The position numbers and the translations under genes were made by a program. A stretch of DNA of 64,000 bases from Bdellovibrionales bacterium RIFOXYD12_FULL_39_22. GTDB taxonomy: Bacteria > Bdellovibrionota > Bacteriovoracia > Bacteriovoracales > Bacteriovoracaceae. The notes below the pieces were generated by a model. The model did not search any database and was not told the origin of the DNA. It saw only the letters and a list, made by a program, of their open reading frames with translations. The stretch lies in assembly GCA_001770205.1 (NCBI GenBank), contig MEQL01000057.1:1-64000 (forward strand), read 5' to 3'. This document shows, piece by piece, positions 26,067-35,138 of the stretch; position 1 is the first letter of the stretch; each line of letters starts with the position of its first letter.

Positions 26067-27227
26067 CTATTGTTTACAATAACCATCCATAACTTTCTTA
26101 ACATACCTCTCCGGAATTAATCCACCTGTGGCACACATCAGATTATCGTAATCTAATTCATAATAGACAATCTCTTTTGACGTTTTATCATAATATTCTA
26201 CATAACAATCGTTAAATCCTAATACATGTCCCAATTCGTGAGCAATAATTTTTCCCGACAAATAATCATCTTGTAAATGGCCATTATCCACCATCAACAC
26301 CGCTTGGCCATTTGAAATCCTCTGAAAAGATGATATCTTTTTATCTCCTCGCTCTAAAATAATAGCTCCCACAGAGGGCCTGTCCACAAAGACAGGTTGC
26401 AATTTGAATTTGCTTTTAATGTTCCAATAAAGATTGATTGCTCTGATCACCGCTTGTTGCAACACTTTGTCACCACTATTTACAAATTTCACTGTCAATT
26501 TACCCTTTTTACAACTGAATGATTGTTTGCTCCTATGAAGATCAAAAAAATAGGCGTAAATGGAGGCCGGTAGAATATTTTTTAGTAAATCAATGCGCGA
26601 TAAACTATCTTCACTCACTTCATCATCAGTGGCCGGTGAGATTGAGGTATTGAAAAAACGCAAAACATCATATTTTTTATTCTGTGCAAGGGTTTGCAAG
26701 TTACACTGCTTAACACTCCACCTCGTTGCCTTAGCATAGAGATTCTCAATCTTAGCAAATTTACCGTAAACAATCCCAACATCCTCTGAATCAAGAGGCC
26801 TTAAATCACCATTACCTACGAGTAACCATTCTTTCACTTCTGGAAAGTCTGCCAGGCCGGCCAACTCAAGCAAGATTTCGTGATATTCTTCATTAAAAAT
26901 CTTTTCGCTAAATATAGTCTTATTGTAGACGTATTTATCAGGTTTTTCTCCTGTACCAAACAACGAAAGATCAAAGTAATAACCAAAATTTTTATCATAA
27001 TGTCCAATCAGAGATTGGGCATTTGCCCACAACTGACCTATTCTATTTACCGTGGAAGATTGGGCCATTGATCCATTGGCACAAATGCCTACTCCTTGAA
27101 CATTCTTAAAAGTCTCACTAGTCCTGCCGGTTAGAGAATCCAAAGGGGCGGGAAACCTCATTCCACAAGAAAAGATAGTGATAAACAGTAACGAAATCGC
27201 TACAACTTGGTATAAATACTTCATCAC
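26067..27227 (-). CDS. metzincin-like metallopeptidase lipoprotein
   Basis: A 386-residue lipoprotein (signal peptide, lipobox FSC) whose last 60 residues hold a metzincin zinc site: H330-E331-x2-H334-x2-G337-x2-D340, with Asp as third ligand instead of His, followed directly by C341. The Met-turn is likely at M364 (NLMCATGG). The Asp variant is known from snapalysin-type enzymes. The first 250 residues match nothing I know. It is a surface or periplasmic protease candidate. The gene is alone between clpS and a divergent lipoprotein gene. Confidence 0.75.
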   Translation of the reverse strand: MMKYLYQVVAISLLFITIFSCGMRFPAPLDSLTGRTSETFKNVQGVGICANGSMAQSSTVNRIGQLWANAQSLIGHYDKNFGYYFDLSLFGTGEKPDKYVYNKTIFSEKIFNEEYHEILLELAGLADFPEVKEWLLVGNGDLRPLDSEDVGIVYGKFAKIENLYAKATRWSVKQCNLQTLAQNKKYDVLRFFNTSISPATDDEVSEDSLSRIDLLKNILPASIYAYFFDLHRSKQSFSCKKGKLTVKFVNSGDKVLQQAVIRAINLYWNIKSKFKLQPVFVDRPSVGAIILERGDKKISSFQRISNGQAVLMVDNGHLQDDYLSGKIIAHELGHVLGFNDCYVEYYDKTSKEIVYYELDYDNLMCATGGLIPERYVKKVMDGYCKQ

Positions 27228-27483
27228 TCTTTAATATCATATTTTCGAAGTGCATATTTTTTGATTGTAATAATGACTACAAAAAAAACTGGCCGTCTAA
27301 ATTCTGATCAGTTCCGAACTCTCAATTCCATATACAATTTTACCTATAATAATTTCAAAAGACTTTATTCAAATTAAATTTTCTGCTACCGTCGAGATGG
27401 CAATGACAGATGATAGAAACGGCAAAAAATAATCGCTTTGGCACAATGCCACAACATCGAATTGGGATAAAAAGGAGAACTTT

Positions 27484-27972
27484 ATGAAACTATTTTTTCT
27501 ACTTACTGCCTTTATTAGTGTAATGGCCTGTTACGGCAATCCAACAGAATTAGATTATGCTAACTGGAAGACAAAATGGATCTGTTATGAGCAAAATGGA
27601 ACTGAAACTCTTCGCGTAGATTCTTCTTGGTTAACCGTTGATGGCATGAGCAACGAGTGGATCCAAGTTGTCATGAAAAGTTCCCACTCTATTGAAACAT
27701 TTTCTTTCTTATCGGGAGAAAAAATTTCTGGCCTATCTGTGCTGAAAAACGACGATGAACTTATTGTTCAGTTTAAGCGTAAAACAGGTGATTCTAATGG
27801 TTGCTATATCGGAACGGCAATACCTAATACAGGCGCTTTTTCCATCTATGGTGATTTTGGATGTAAAGGTTATCAAAGATCAAACACAGTCAAAGTAATT
27901 ACGATAAAAGGCCAAGATTTTGCTTATGCGTTTGGTAATTATGGTGGCCATTGCGAAGCTTACGGATATTAG
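27484..27972 (+). CDS. small lipoprotein of unknown function
   Basis: A 162-residue protein with a short signal peptide and probable lipobox VMAC (Cys16). The mature part is beta-rich with paired Cys (CYIGTAI, GCKGYQ, GHCEAYGY). AAGGAGAA lies 5 bases before the ATG. No family recognised. About 255 bases precede it without another gene, including a small hairpin TGGCA/TGCCA at 27439-27451. Confidence 0.6.
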   Translation: MKLFFLLTAFISVMACYGNPTELDYANWKTKWICYEQNGTETLRVDSSWLTVDGMSNEWIQVVMKSSHSIETFSFLSGEKISGLSVLKNDDELIVQFKRKTGDSNGCYIGTAIPNTGAFSIYGDFGCKGYQRSNTVKVITIKGQDFAYAFGNYGGHCEAYGY

Positions 27973-27996
27973 GATAATGTAACGCAATATAGCTGG

Positions 27997-28641
27997 TCAG
28001 TTTAAGCACTCTCCAATAATCGAATTATCACTATCGTTTCCAACCGGTGAAAGCTTTGAGGAATTTAGCATACTAACAGGAGTAATTACTAAGGATTTTT
28101 CCCATGTCCCCTCGTTAAACTCAGTATTATAGTCATTGTGACGTTTTTGCATTTCTGCTTTAATTTCGGGCCGATTTACTCGAAGGCCCGAGATTTCTTC
28201 TAAACTTCCAATTTCTTGATCGGCCACCGACTGATATGCCTTAAATACCAATTCAGAGCAGTACCAACGTTCTTCATCCCAGGAAAAAATCAAATCATAG
28301 TTTTTTCCCAATCTTTGCTCGCTATACTCTTTTAGCTTAGAAGAATTGAAAGAGAAATTTGGCCGTCTAATGGAAAAACTACTTTTCTTACTGCGTGCAA
28401 TAAACTTATCTAGCGAAGTCCATTTTACTGGTTGTATGGCCTCTATTACCTCCCAGTTATTTTTTTGTTTAAACAGCATACCCACATGCGTCCACTCTGA
28501 ATTGGTTGCCAGGCGCAATAGGGCCGCTTGTGATGATTGAGATTTGATAAAGATTAAGTCGCCATCTTTGAGTGGACAAGTGGCAAACGAAATGGAGAGG
28601 ATCGAAATCAATAAAACAAGAAAACCTTTTACCATATACAT
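27997..28641 (-). CDS. YiiX-type permuted papain-fold enzyme, secreted (paralogue B)
   Basis: A secreted 214-residue member of the permuted NlpC/P60-papain superfamily (YiiX/YaeF, C92/DUF830). The catalytic His is in WTHVGM and the Cys in WYCSELV, the permuted order, with GDLIFIKSQSS at the mature N-terminus. Members cleave or transfer acyl or peptide groups. It begins 1 base after the stop of paralogue A with GGAG upstream, so the two are co-translated. The two proteins are near identical over long stretches (KSQSSQA, TNSEWTHVG, YDLIF), showing recent duplication. Confidence 0.82.
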   Translation of the reverse strand: MYMVKGFLVLLISILSISFATCPLKDGDLIFIKSQSSQAALLRLATNSEWTHVGMLFKQKNNWEVIEAIQPVKWTSLDKFIARSKKSSFSIRRPNFSFNSSKLKEYSEQRLGKNYDLIFSWDEERWYCSELVFKAYQSVADQEIGSLEEISGLRVNRPEIKAEMQKRHNDYNTEFNEGTWEKSLVITPVSMLNSSKLSPVGNDSDNSIIGECLN

Positions 28642-28642
28642 T

Positions 28643-29311
28643 TTATTCTCCAGAATCAGAAAGCAAACAATCCATCAAACCTATAGTTTTACGCTCATTG
28701 CTAATCTTAATTAATTTTTTTGAGTTCATCATATTAATAGGAGTAATAACTTCACTTTTTCTCCAAATGTCTTCTGCAAATGGTAATCCATATTCTGCAT
28801 AACGTCTTTTTATTTCTTTTAGCACGGAGGGATCATTTACTGCCAATTCTTCGATTCTCTCTAGTGTGCCAAGCGCCTGCTGCGTAGCGGCCAAATATGT
28901 CTTATAAACCAACTCCGAGCAATACCAACGATCATCATCCCAGGCAAAAATCAAATCATAATCTTCCCCTAGTTTTTGTTCTGCATATTCCTTAACGGCT
29001 TCTGCATTAAATGTGAAATTTGGACGGCGAACTTCAAAGCTTAGCATAGTGCTACGAGCAATAAAGCTGTGTAGACTACTCCATTTTACAGGGGAAATTG
29101 CTTCAATGGCCTGCCAGCGGCCATCATTTTTATATACTATACCCACATGTGTCCACTCAGAATTGGTTACCAAGCGCAAAAGCTTTGCTTGTGATGATTG
29201 AGATTTGATAAAGATTAAGTCGCCATTTTTGAGCGGACAAACAGCAAAACTAAGCGGTCCCAGCAATAGCGATAATAATACGGCCGAATATAAAAAAAAC
29301 TTGTGCGGCAT
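28643..29311 (-). CDS. YiiX-type permuted papain-fold enzyme, secreted (paralogue A)
   Basis: I take the ATG at 29311, which gives 222 residues beginning with a signal peptide (FFLYSAVLLSLLLGPLSFAV). A longer frame would run back into the upstream gene. The permuted papain core has the His in WTHVGI and the Cys in WYCSELV, with GDLIFIKSQSS at the mature end. It lies 13 bases after the FHA/coiled-coil gene and directly before its duplicate, so all three are probably one operon. It differs from paralogue B mainly in the C-terminal tail. Confidence 0.8.
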   Translation of the reverse strand: MPHKFFLYSAVLLSLLLGPLSFAVCPLKNGDLIFIKSQSSQAKLLRLVTNSEWTHVGIVYKNDGRWQAIEAISPVKWSSLHSFIARSTMLSFEVRRPNFTFNAEAVKEYAEQKLGEDYDLIFAWDDDRWYCSELVYKTYLAATQQALGTLERIEELAVNDPSVLKEIKRRYAEYGLPFAEDIWRKSEVITPINMMNSKKLIKISNERKTIGLMDCLLSDSGE

Positions 29312-29324
29312 AAGAGAAAATAAC

Positions 29325-32300
29325 TTACTCTTGATTTGATAAATCCGGTAGATCTGTTTCTTGGATCTCCTGCAAAACCGTTCCGTCTTCTTCTTCCTCA
29401 TTAGCGGTCAGAGGTGTCTCTGTGGCCGGTGCGACATTTGAATCTAAAAAAGTACTTATATTATCTTGATAAAACTTTTTCTCAAATTCTCTAAATTTGC
29501 GATAATTTTCTGGCGTACCAAAAAGTTCCTCTATTTGCGACGCAAATTCAGATTCAATTATACGCATTTTTTCTATGCCTTCCTTTTCAAACCCCGGATT
29601 GATAACGTAGCTTGCATCAATCATTTGATTAATCATTTTTGTCTCGAAGGAAATATACTCAACAATAACCGAATCACTAAGCTCTAATTCCTCAACGATA
29701 AATTTATTAAGAGCTATTACCCAAATATTTTGTAATTCTATACTTTGCTTAACATCTTTATAAAATTTCAGATATAGAACATTGTCTGTATATGTGTCTC
29801 GATAACTCATGTTTTGTTCTGGATTAAACTTCGGCCTATTTTCCTGGGCATGATTAAATTCTTGCATAAAAATATCGTTGGCGGTCTTTGTAGGCCTAAT
29901 ACTCTCCGCTAACTTATCAACAATGTTTGAGTAAAAATGTGGATAGATGGATGCGGTAACTATAAAAAGTAATATGGCAAAAATTGTTATTCCTAACTGC
30001 ACCCAATATTTAATAATTTTCTGCTTAGACTTAGGACGAAAGTGAATAACATCCGTCAACGCTTTTGCTTTGTTGGGATTATCCCCAGACATAATTGTTC
30101 TAACGATATTTTTCAGATCAATCATCATCTCATCTAAATAGGCATTTCTATCTCTTTGCCGAAATAATTCAACAATGCGCGTGCGCAACAATATTTCTAA
30201 GTTTTTTGCTAGAGAATCGACTTCCTCTTTCTTGGCCTGCGCAATCTTGCGCTCTTCCTTGGCCTTAAACTCTTTGAGTTGATCCAATATGTGCATTTTC
30301 TCTAGCGCCAATTGCTTTTCGTCATCTTTTTTGCGTTGATTATACTCATTCTCAGCATTGCTTTTTAAGGTGGTGCAATAGGCCTGTGCACTATTGGCCT
30401 GCGTCTTAATTTTTTGATCTGACTCTTGCCTTTGTTGTGCAAGTTCCTCTTCTGTCTCCTTGCGCAATCTTGCCATTTCTGCAGAAACGGCCTCTCGATA
30501 TTTGTCCGCATCGGCAACACTCTTGGAGGCCTCCGCTTTGAGCTGCTCAATCTCTATCGACACCGCTTGACGTTCTGCCTCTTTTTGTGCTTGCCACTCT
30601 TGCTCTGATTGTTTACGTACCGCTCCTATTTGCTCTAACATCTCCTCTTTTTGTTTTTTAATCGCTAGTATATCGGCATCCAAATGTTTACGTTGCTCGG
30701 CCATCAACTTGGAATTAGTTTCTAGTTGCGCGGCCTGCTCCTGAACTTGTCGGGCCTGCTCAACCATATCCCCTAATTTTATGATCGTTGTATCTAAATG
30801 CTCTTTCTCTACGAAAAGGGCCTTGACGGTATTTTCTATTTCCTGCTTACTGCTTTCTTGCTTTTTAGTTTCATTTCTTATTTGTTGCAACGTATCTTGA
30901 GACCGTGACTTTTCTAATTCAAAGCGTTCAAAAAATTTCTGCCTACTTGCCAAGGCCTCATTCAACTCTTGAGTATTTTTTTGCTTGAGGGAGTTAATCT
31001 CTGCAATTTTTTCTAGCAACTTAAATTGTTCTGTTTGTTGCGTTTTCTGGGATGACTCCAAAGCAGATATCTCGCTTGAGAGTTTACCAATTATCCCCTT
31101 CTTCTCTTCTTCGTGTACCTTTAGCTGTTCTATTCGGGACTGTAATTGCTTATACTCTTGTTCTATTTTACCCTTCTCTTGCAATTTATCTTTAATGCTC
31201 AAATCTAACTGCGTAACTTGTTCGTATCGAGAACGTATTACACTATCGATCTGAGCTAGTTCACTCTTTTTTTGTCGCAAAAGCTCTTCGCTGCTAGCAA
31301 GCTGCTGTCCTATTTGGCCGAGACGTTCGCTGCCCGCTTGCACACTATTTTTTGTCTGCTCCAATTCTACTGCTAAATTTACAATTGCTGTTCTAGTTCG
31401 CTCTTCTTCTGATTTTAATTCCCCTACCGTGGAGCGCTGGCCGGCGATCATCTCCTCAAATTTTTTTGCCTCATTTTGCAGTTGGCCCAATTCCTTTCTA
31501 TGCCCATCAATGGTGGCAAGTAAATGGGCCTTGGACTGATCGGCCTCTTGCAGTTGCTGTCGCCGTAGATCCAACTCTTTGGCAACCATATTCATGCTTA
31601 AAGTAGATTCCTCAATTACTCCTTTTTTATATTTAATCTCCTCATCGCTTTCGTTTATTTTGCTTTTTAACTCCACTTCTTGCTGCAACAATTCATTAAT
31701 CTTACCATTGCAACTTTTGATGGATTCTTCAGCTAGTGAAATTTGCTTATTTAATTCTTCGATTTTGGCCAAATGATCACGCACAATAGCATCGTTTTCT
31801 TCTACTGTTTTTTGCCGTAACAGCACTAATCCTTCAATATCAGTTTCATACTGCATCTTCTCTATTTTGCTTTTTTGCGTCTCCTTGATAACCTCTTTTT
31901 TTAAAAGTTTAGCGGACTCAATTTCTGCGGCAAGATTTTGCATGCCTAAGCGATGGCCCTCTTTTTCCTGTTCTACTTCTTGCAATAATTTATTTCTATA
32001 CTCTCTAACCTCGAAAGCAACGGCCTCTTTTAACTTTTCGGCCTCTGCAATGATATTTTGCTGTGCCTCTTTTAATTGCTCAATTTTTGCCAACTCTTCT
32101 GTTTGTTGTGTGCCTAATTCCGCCAGTTTTGACTGAAATTGAAGGGCCTTTCCTTCGTGTTCTGTAAGTTCTCGCTCCTTTTCTTCTTTTAGCTCTATCA
32201 ACTCAATGATCTCAGTATTTATCTTAGCAACTTCCTCATCCTTTTGCTGTTTCAAATGCGTTATCTGCTTAATACGATCGAGAAGTCCCTCTTTTTGATT

Positions 32301-33461
32301 CTCAAAACCAGCAACCTCTTTTTGCTCCTCTGCTACTTTTGCCTCTAACGCTTTTTGGGCCGCTTCCAATTCTAGATTTTTCTGATTCTTGGCGTTAATA
32401 AGCTCGGCCAAATCTCGTTCTAAATTCTGCTTTTGATTCAACAACTCTTTTTCCTGCGCGGCCTTTCTATCGCGCAATTGTAAAAAACTTGTTTCAAAAT
32501 CAACTTTTTGCTTTTCTAGTTTTACAATTTCTTGTTGCACGATTTGCTGGGTACTCTGTAATTCCTCGAGTATTTTATGTTTTCCGGCCCGCTCCTTCTC
32601 TAATTGGGCAACCTCACCTTGAAGCCCTTGAAGTTTTTGTTCTACTTCTTCAATTTGTCGGCCGGCCTTGCGGCGACCTAATTCCCAATTTTGCATCTCC
32701 TCTTGCGTACGATTGATTTTACTCTTTAGATTTTCTAGCTCGACATCCATCTCAATCTTTTTGTTTTTAAATTCACCATCCAAGCGCTCCCGCTCGCTTT
32801 GTAACTGCAACAACTGTGCAGTGTAGCTTTGTTCTCGGGCCTTAAAATCTTGCTCAATACTAGATAAATTTTGCAACAATTCACTTTTCTGAGTTAGATA
32901 AAAATCAACTTCCGCCTTGCTTTTTTCTTTCTGCTCTCCTAATTTTGCTAATTCATCAGAAAGCTCTTTTAATTTTTTCTTATACTCTTCATCCTCTTCT
33001 GGTACTAATTTCATCACCGGAATGGCCGGAATTTCTGGAAGAGTTTTGCTAAACTCGGGAATAATTTCCTGCGTTCTTCCCTCTAATGCAACTGTATTGG
33101 GAAGAGGAATAGTACCAATTACGCTTCCTAATTCAATCTTTTCGTTTTTTCCACCTTCAATCAATTCCAACATCAAACGAGTCTGTGAATTGGCCAAACG
33201 AATAATCGATCCGCTGCTATATTTATAACTTTTCTGCGGGGCCAATTTTTGCCCATTCACAAATGTTCCGTTGGAAGAACCATTATCCGTTAACCATATT
33301 ACATTCCCATCAACGCGCACTCCAAGATGATTGCGACTAATACCTGACTCGTCTAAAATCAAAGTATCTTTCTGAGAACGGCCAACCGAAAAATTGACAG
33401 AATCAATTACATCCGTAGATATAACATCTCCTACAATTTTTTTGATTTTAAATGCGCTCAG
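29325..33461 (-). CDS. giant FHA-domain coiled-coil membrane protein, probable CTG start
   Basis: About 1378 residues. An N-terminal FHA phosphopeptide-binding domain (about 1-105: VGRS, SRNH, GSSNGTFVNGQKL) is followed by a linker, then roughly 950 residues of nearly unbroken Glu/Gln/Lys coiled coil, a single membrane segment (about 1153-1173, LGITIFAILLFIVTAS) and a 205-residue C-terminal domain outside the membrane. An in-frame TTG at 33362 would cut off half of the FHA fold, whereas CTG at 33461 keeps it whole and has GAGGGG six bases upstream. No ATG or GTG serves. It heads an operon with two papain-fold enzymes. A scaffold responding to Ser/Thr kinases is inferred. Confidence 0.8.
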   Translation of the reverse strand: MSAFKIKKIVGDVISTDVIDSVNFSVGRSQKDTLILDESGISRNHLGVRVDGNVIWLTDNGSSNGTFVNGQKLAPQKSYKYSSGSIIRLANSQTRLMLELIEGGKNEKIELGSVIGTIPLPNTVALEGRTQEIIPEFSKTLPEIPAIPVMKLVPEEDEEYKKKLKELSDELAKLGEQKEKSKAEVDFYLTQKSELLQNLSSIEQDFKAREQSYTAQLLQLQSERERLDGEFKNKKIEMDVELENLKSKINRTQEEMQNWELGRRKAGRQIEEVEQKLQGLQGEVAQLEKERAGKHKILEELQSTQQIVQQEIVKLEKQKVDFETSFLQLRDRKAAQEKELLNQKQNLERDLAELINAKNQKNLELEAAQKALEAKVAEEQKEVAGFENQKEGLLDRIKQITHLKQQKDEEVAKINTEIIELIELKEEKERELTEHEGKALQFQSKLAELGTQQTEELAKIEQLKEAQQNIIAEAEKLKEAVAFEVREYRNKLLQEVEQEKEGHRLGMQNLAAEIESAKLLKKEVIKETQKSKIEKMQYETDIEGLVLLRQKTVEENDAIVRDHLAKIEELNKQISLAEESIKSCNGKINELLQQEVELKSKINESDEEIKYKKGVIEESTLSMNMVAKELDLRRQQLQEADQSKAHLLATIDGHRKELGQLQNEAKKFEEMIAGQRSTVGELKSEEERTRTAIVNLAVELEQTKNSVQAGSERLGQIGQQLASSEELLRQKKSELAQIDSVIRSRYEQVTQLDLSIKDKLQEKGKIEQEYKQLQSRIEQLKVHEEEKKGIIGKLSSEISALESSQKTQQTEQFKLLEKIAEINSLKQKNTQELNEALASRQKFFERFELEKSRSQDTLQQIRNETKKQESSKQEIENTVKALFVEKEHLDTTIIKLGDMVEQARQVQEQAAQLETNSKLMAEQRKHLDADILAIKKQKEEMLEQIGAVRKQSEQEWQAQKEAERQAVSIEIEQLKAEASKSVADADKYREAVSAEMARLRKETEEELAQQRQESDQKIKTQANSAQAYCTTLKSNAENEYNQRKKDDEKQLALEKMHILDQLKEFKAKEERKIAQAKKEEVDSLAKNLEILLRTRIVELFRQRDRNAYLDEMMIDLKNIVRTIMSGDNPNKAKALTDVIHFRPKSKQKIIKYWVQLGITIFAILLFIVTASIYPHFYSNIVDKLAESIRPTKTANDIFMQEFNHAQENRPKFNPEQNMSYRDTYTDNVLYLKFYKDVKQSIELQNIWVIALNKFIVEELELSDSVIVEYISFETKMINQMIDASYVINPGFEKEGIEKMRIIESEFASQIEELFGTPENYRKFREFEKKFYQDNISTFLDSNVAPATETPLTANEEEEDGTVLQEIQETDLPDLSNQE

Positions 33462-33561
33462 ATATTTCCCCTCTATAGCGGTTAAAAAATGGCCATGTAG
33501 TTTATCGGTGAAAATTGAGATATTCTTAGCGAGACAAGTAATTTTTTATTATGTGAGAAAA

Positions 33562-34002
33562 TTAGTCAACAACGTGAGGATGTAGTTCTAATTTAAGCGC
33601 TTCAAGTGCATGATTTATGTCTCTAATGAAAAATATAAGTGAAGCACTCAAGCAAAACATTGCCCCCACAAAAACAGTTGCAATCGGCCATGCCAGTTGT
33701 AACTCAAATAGAGCGGCCGAGAAAATTAATATGATAAGCAATGCCGCGCAGAGAGCAGAAGTGGCGGCAAGTAAAATGGCCAAGCGCAAAATCTGGGCCC
33801 GCTTCCATAAAATTTCTACTTCTGCCTCAATATGTTTTTGATGAGGGGCCGGACCTGTGGCCAATATTCTGGCCCGATCAATAGCTCGCCCTAAGCGATT
33901 CGTCATCGTTAAAAGTAACAATCCCACCCCAGAAATAAGAATCACCGGGCCAATTGCCGTTTGTAACATGGGAATAAGTTCAAGGTTGGAGATATTCATC
34001 AC
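33562..34002 (-). CDS. DUF2721 family membrane protein
   Basis: A 146-residue inner-membrane protein of the DUF2721 family, recognised by the pattern GPVILISGVGLLLLTMTNRLGRAIDRAR. Three membrane segments are visible (about 17-35, 73-92 and 103-125). Function is unknown in the family. It lies 100 bases upstream of the FHA gene on the same strand; co-transcription is possible but not shown. Confidence 0.82.
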   Translation of the reverse strand: MMNISNLELIPMLQTAIGPVILISGVGLLLLTMTNRLGRAIDRARILATGPAPHQKHIEAEVEILWKRAQILRLAILLAATSALCAALLIILIFSAALFELQLAWPIATVFVGAMFCLSASLIFFIRDINHALEALKLELHPHVVD

Positions 34003-34122
34003 AATAGAATTCTACGTTCTTCTGTAGATAAATAGCAAGTACAACTTAATTTACAAAAACAAGAAAGTGGAAGAAAATTAAAAATCAGACCATTTAACAA
34101 AATCATTAAGGAGTTCTAGGAT

Positions 34123-35133
34123 ATGAAAAAAGCAATTGTTGGCATATTGGCACTTATTTTTTGCTTTAATTTAACCACTGCTACCGCAAGTGATAAAAAT
34201 TTAAAAATCTCGATGGTAACAGATGTTGGTGGTGTGCATGATCAATCTTTTAATCAATCCGCCTGGGAAGGCCTGACGCGAGTAAAAAATGAGTTGGGCG
34301 TAAAAGTTGGTTACCAAGAATCCAAACAAGATGCCGACTATGACTCCAATCTGGAAACGCTGCTTGACGGCAACAACGATCTGATCTGGGGAATTGGCTT
34401 TAAGATGGCCGACTCCATTTTAAAATCTGCTAAGCAAAATCCCAAGCAAAAATATGCCATCATAGACTACTCTTTCGGCAACACAACTCCTCCCAACGTG
34501 GTGGGCGTTATGTTTCAAGCAGAAGAAGCATCCTTTTTGGCCGGATATATCGCCGGCAAGATGAGCAAATCAAATGCTGTAGGGTTTGTCGGCGGAATGA
34601 GTGTGCCGATCATTCACTCCTTCCAATATGGTTTTAAGGCCGGTTTTAAATACGCCAACCCCAATGGAAAAATTTTTGAGCAATATGCAGAATCCTTCAC
34701 TGATGCCGCCAAAGGCAAGGCCATTACCACCCAAATGCTCAATCAAGGAGTTGATGTTGTCTTCCACGCGGCCGGGGCAGTAGGCGACGGCGTGATTGAG
34801 GCCTGCAAAGAAAAGAAAAAAATGGCCATTGGCGTTGATCGCGATCAAAACTATATGGCCCCCGACACAGTAATAACTTCGGCCATGAAGCGAGTTGATA
34901 ATGCTATTTTTAACATCAGCAAAGACTTCCTCGCGGGAATTTACAAAGGTGGAACTACCGTCAACTACGGACTGCAAGATGGTGGAGTTGATCTTGCCCC
35001 TACAACCAGCAAATTGGTACCAGAGAAAATTTTAAAAGAGCTAGAGGCCATTCGCCAAAAAATAAAAGAAAAAACCTTAATCCCTCCGGCAACTCCCGAG
35101 GCATTCTCTACGATGTTTAAGGAAAAAAAATAG
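34123..35133 (+). CDS. BMP-family nucleoside-binding protein of an ABC importer
   Basis: A secreted 336-residue substrate-binding protein of the BMP/Med family (PnrA/BmpA), which bind purine nucleosides. After a signal peptide (about 1-22) come the family signatures ISMVTDVGGVHDQSFNQSAW and the hinge segment VGFVGGMSVPIIHSFQYGF. It lacks a lipobox Cys, so it is periplasmic. AAGGAG precedes the ATG. The ATPase gene starts 5 bases after its stop, heading a four-gene importer operon. Confidence 0.93.
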   Translation: MKKAIVGILALIFCFNLTTATASDKNLKISMVTDVGGVHDQSFNQSAWEGLTRVKNELGVKVGYQESKQDADYDSNLETLLDGNNDLIWGIGFKMADSILKSAKQNPKQKYAIIDYSFGNTTPPNVVGVMFQAEEASFLAGYIAGKMSKSNAVGFVGGMSVPIIHSFQYGFKAGFKYANPNGKIFEQYAESFTDAAKGKAITTQMLNQGVDVVFHAAGAVGDGVIEACKEKKKMAIGVDRDQNYMAPDTVITSAMKRVDNAIFNISKDFLAGIYKGGTTVNYGLQDGGVDLAPTTSKLVPEKILKELEAIRQKIKEKTLIPPATPEAFSTMFKEKK

Positions 35134-35138
35134 TCATC

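Noticed and set aside
27439..27451. Sigma-54-like TGGCAC and hairpin TGGCA/TGCCA upstream of the lipoprotein gene at 27484
   Set aside because: The bases after the spacer do not give TTGC, so a -24/-12 promoter is not supported. The hairpin is only 5 bp.
29325..33362. TTG at 33362 as the start of the giant FHA protein
   Set aside because: It would delete the first strands and the GRS motif of the FHA fold, while the frame stays open upstream to a CTG with a strong RBS.
34003..34122. Purine riboswitch upstream of the nucleoside importer
   Set aside because: No purine-aptamer core or pairing stems were visible; only AT-rich leader and a ribosome-binding site.
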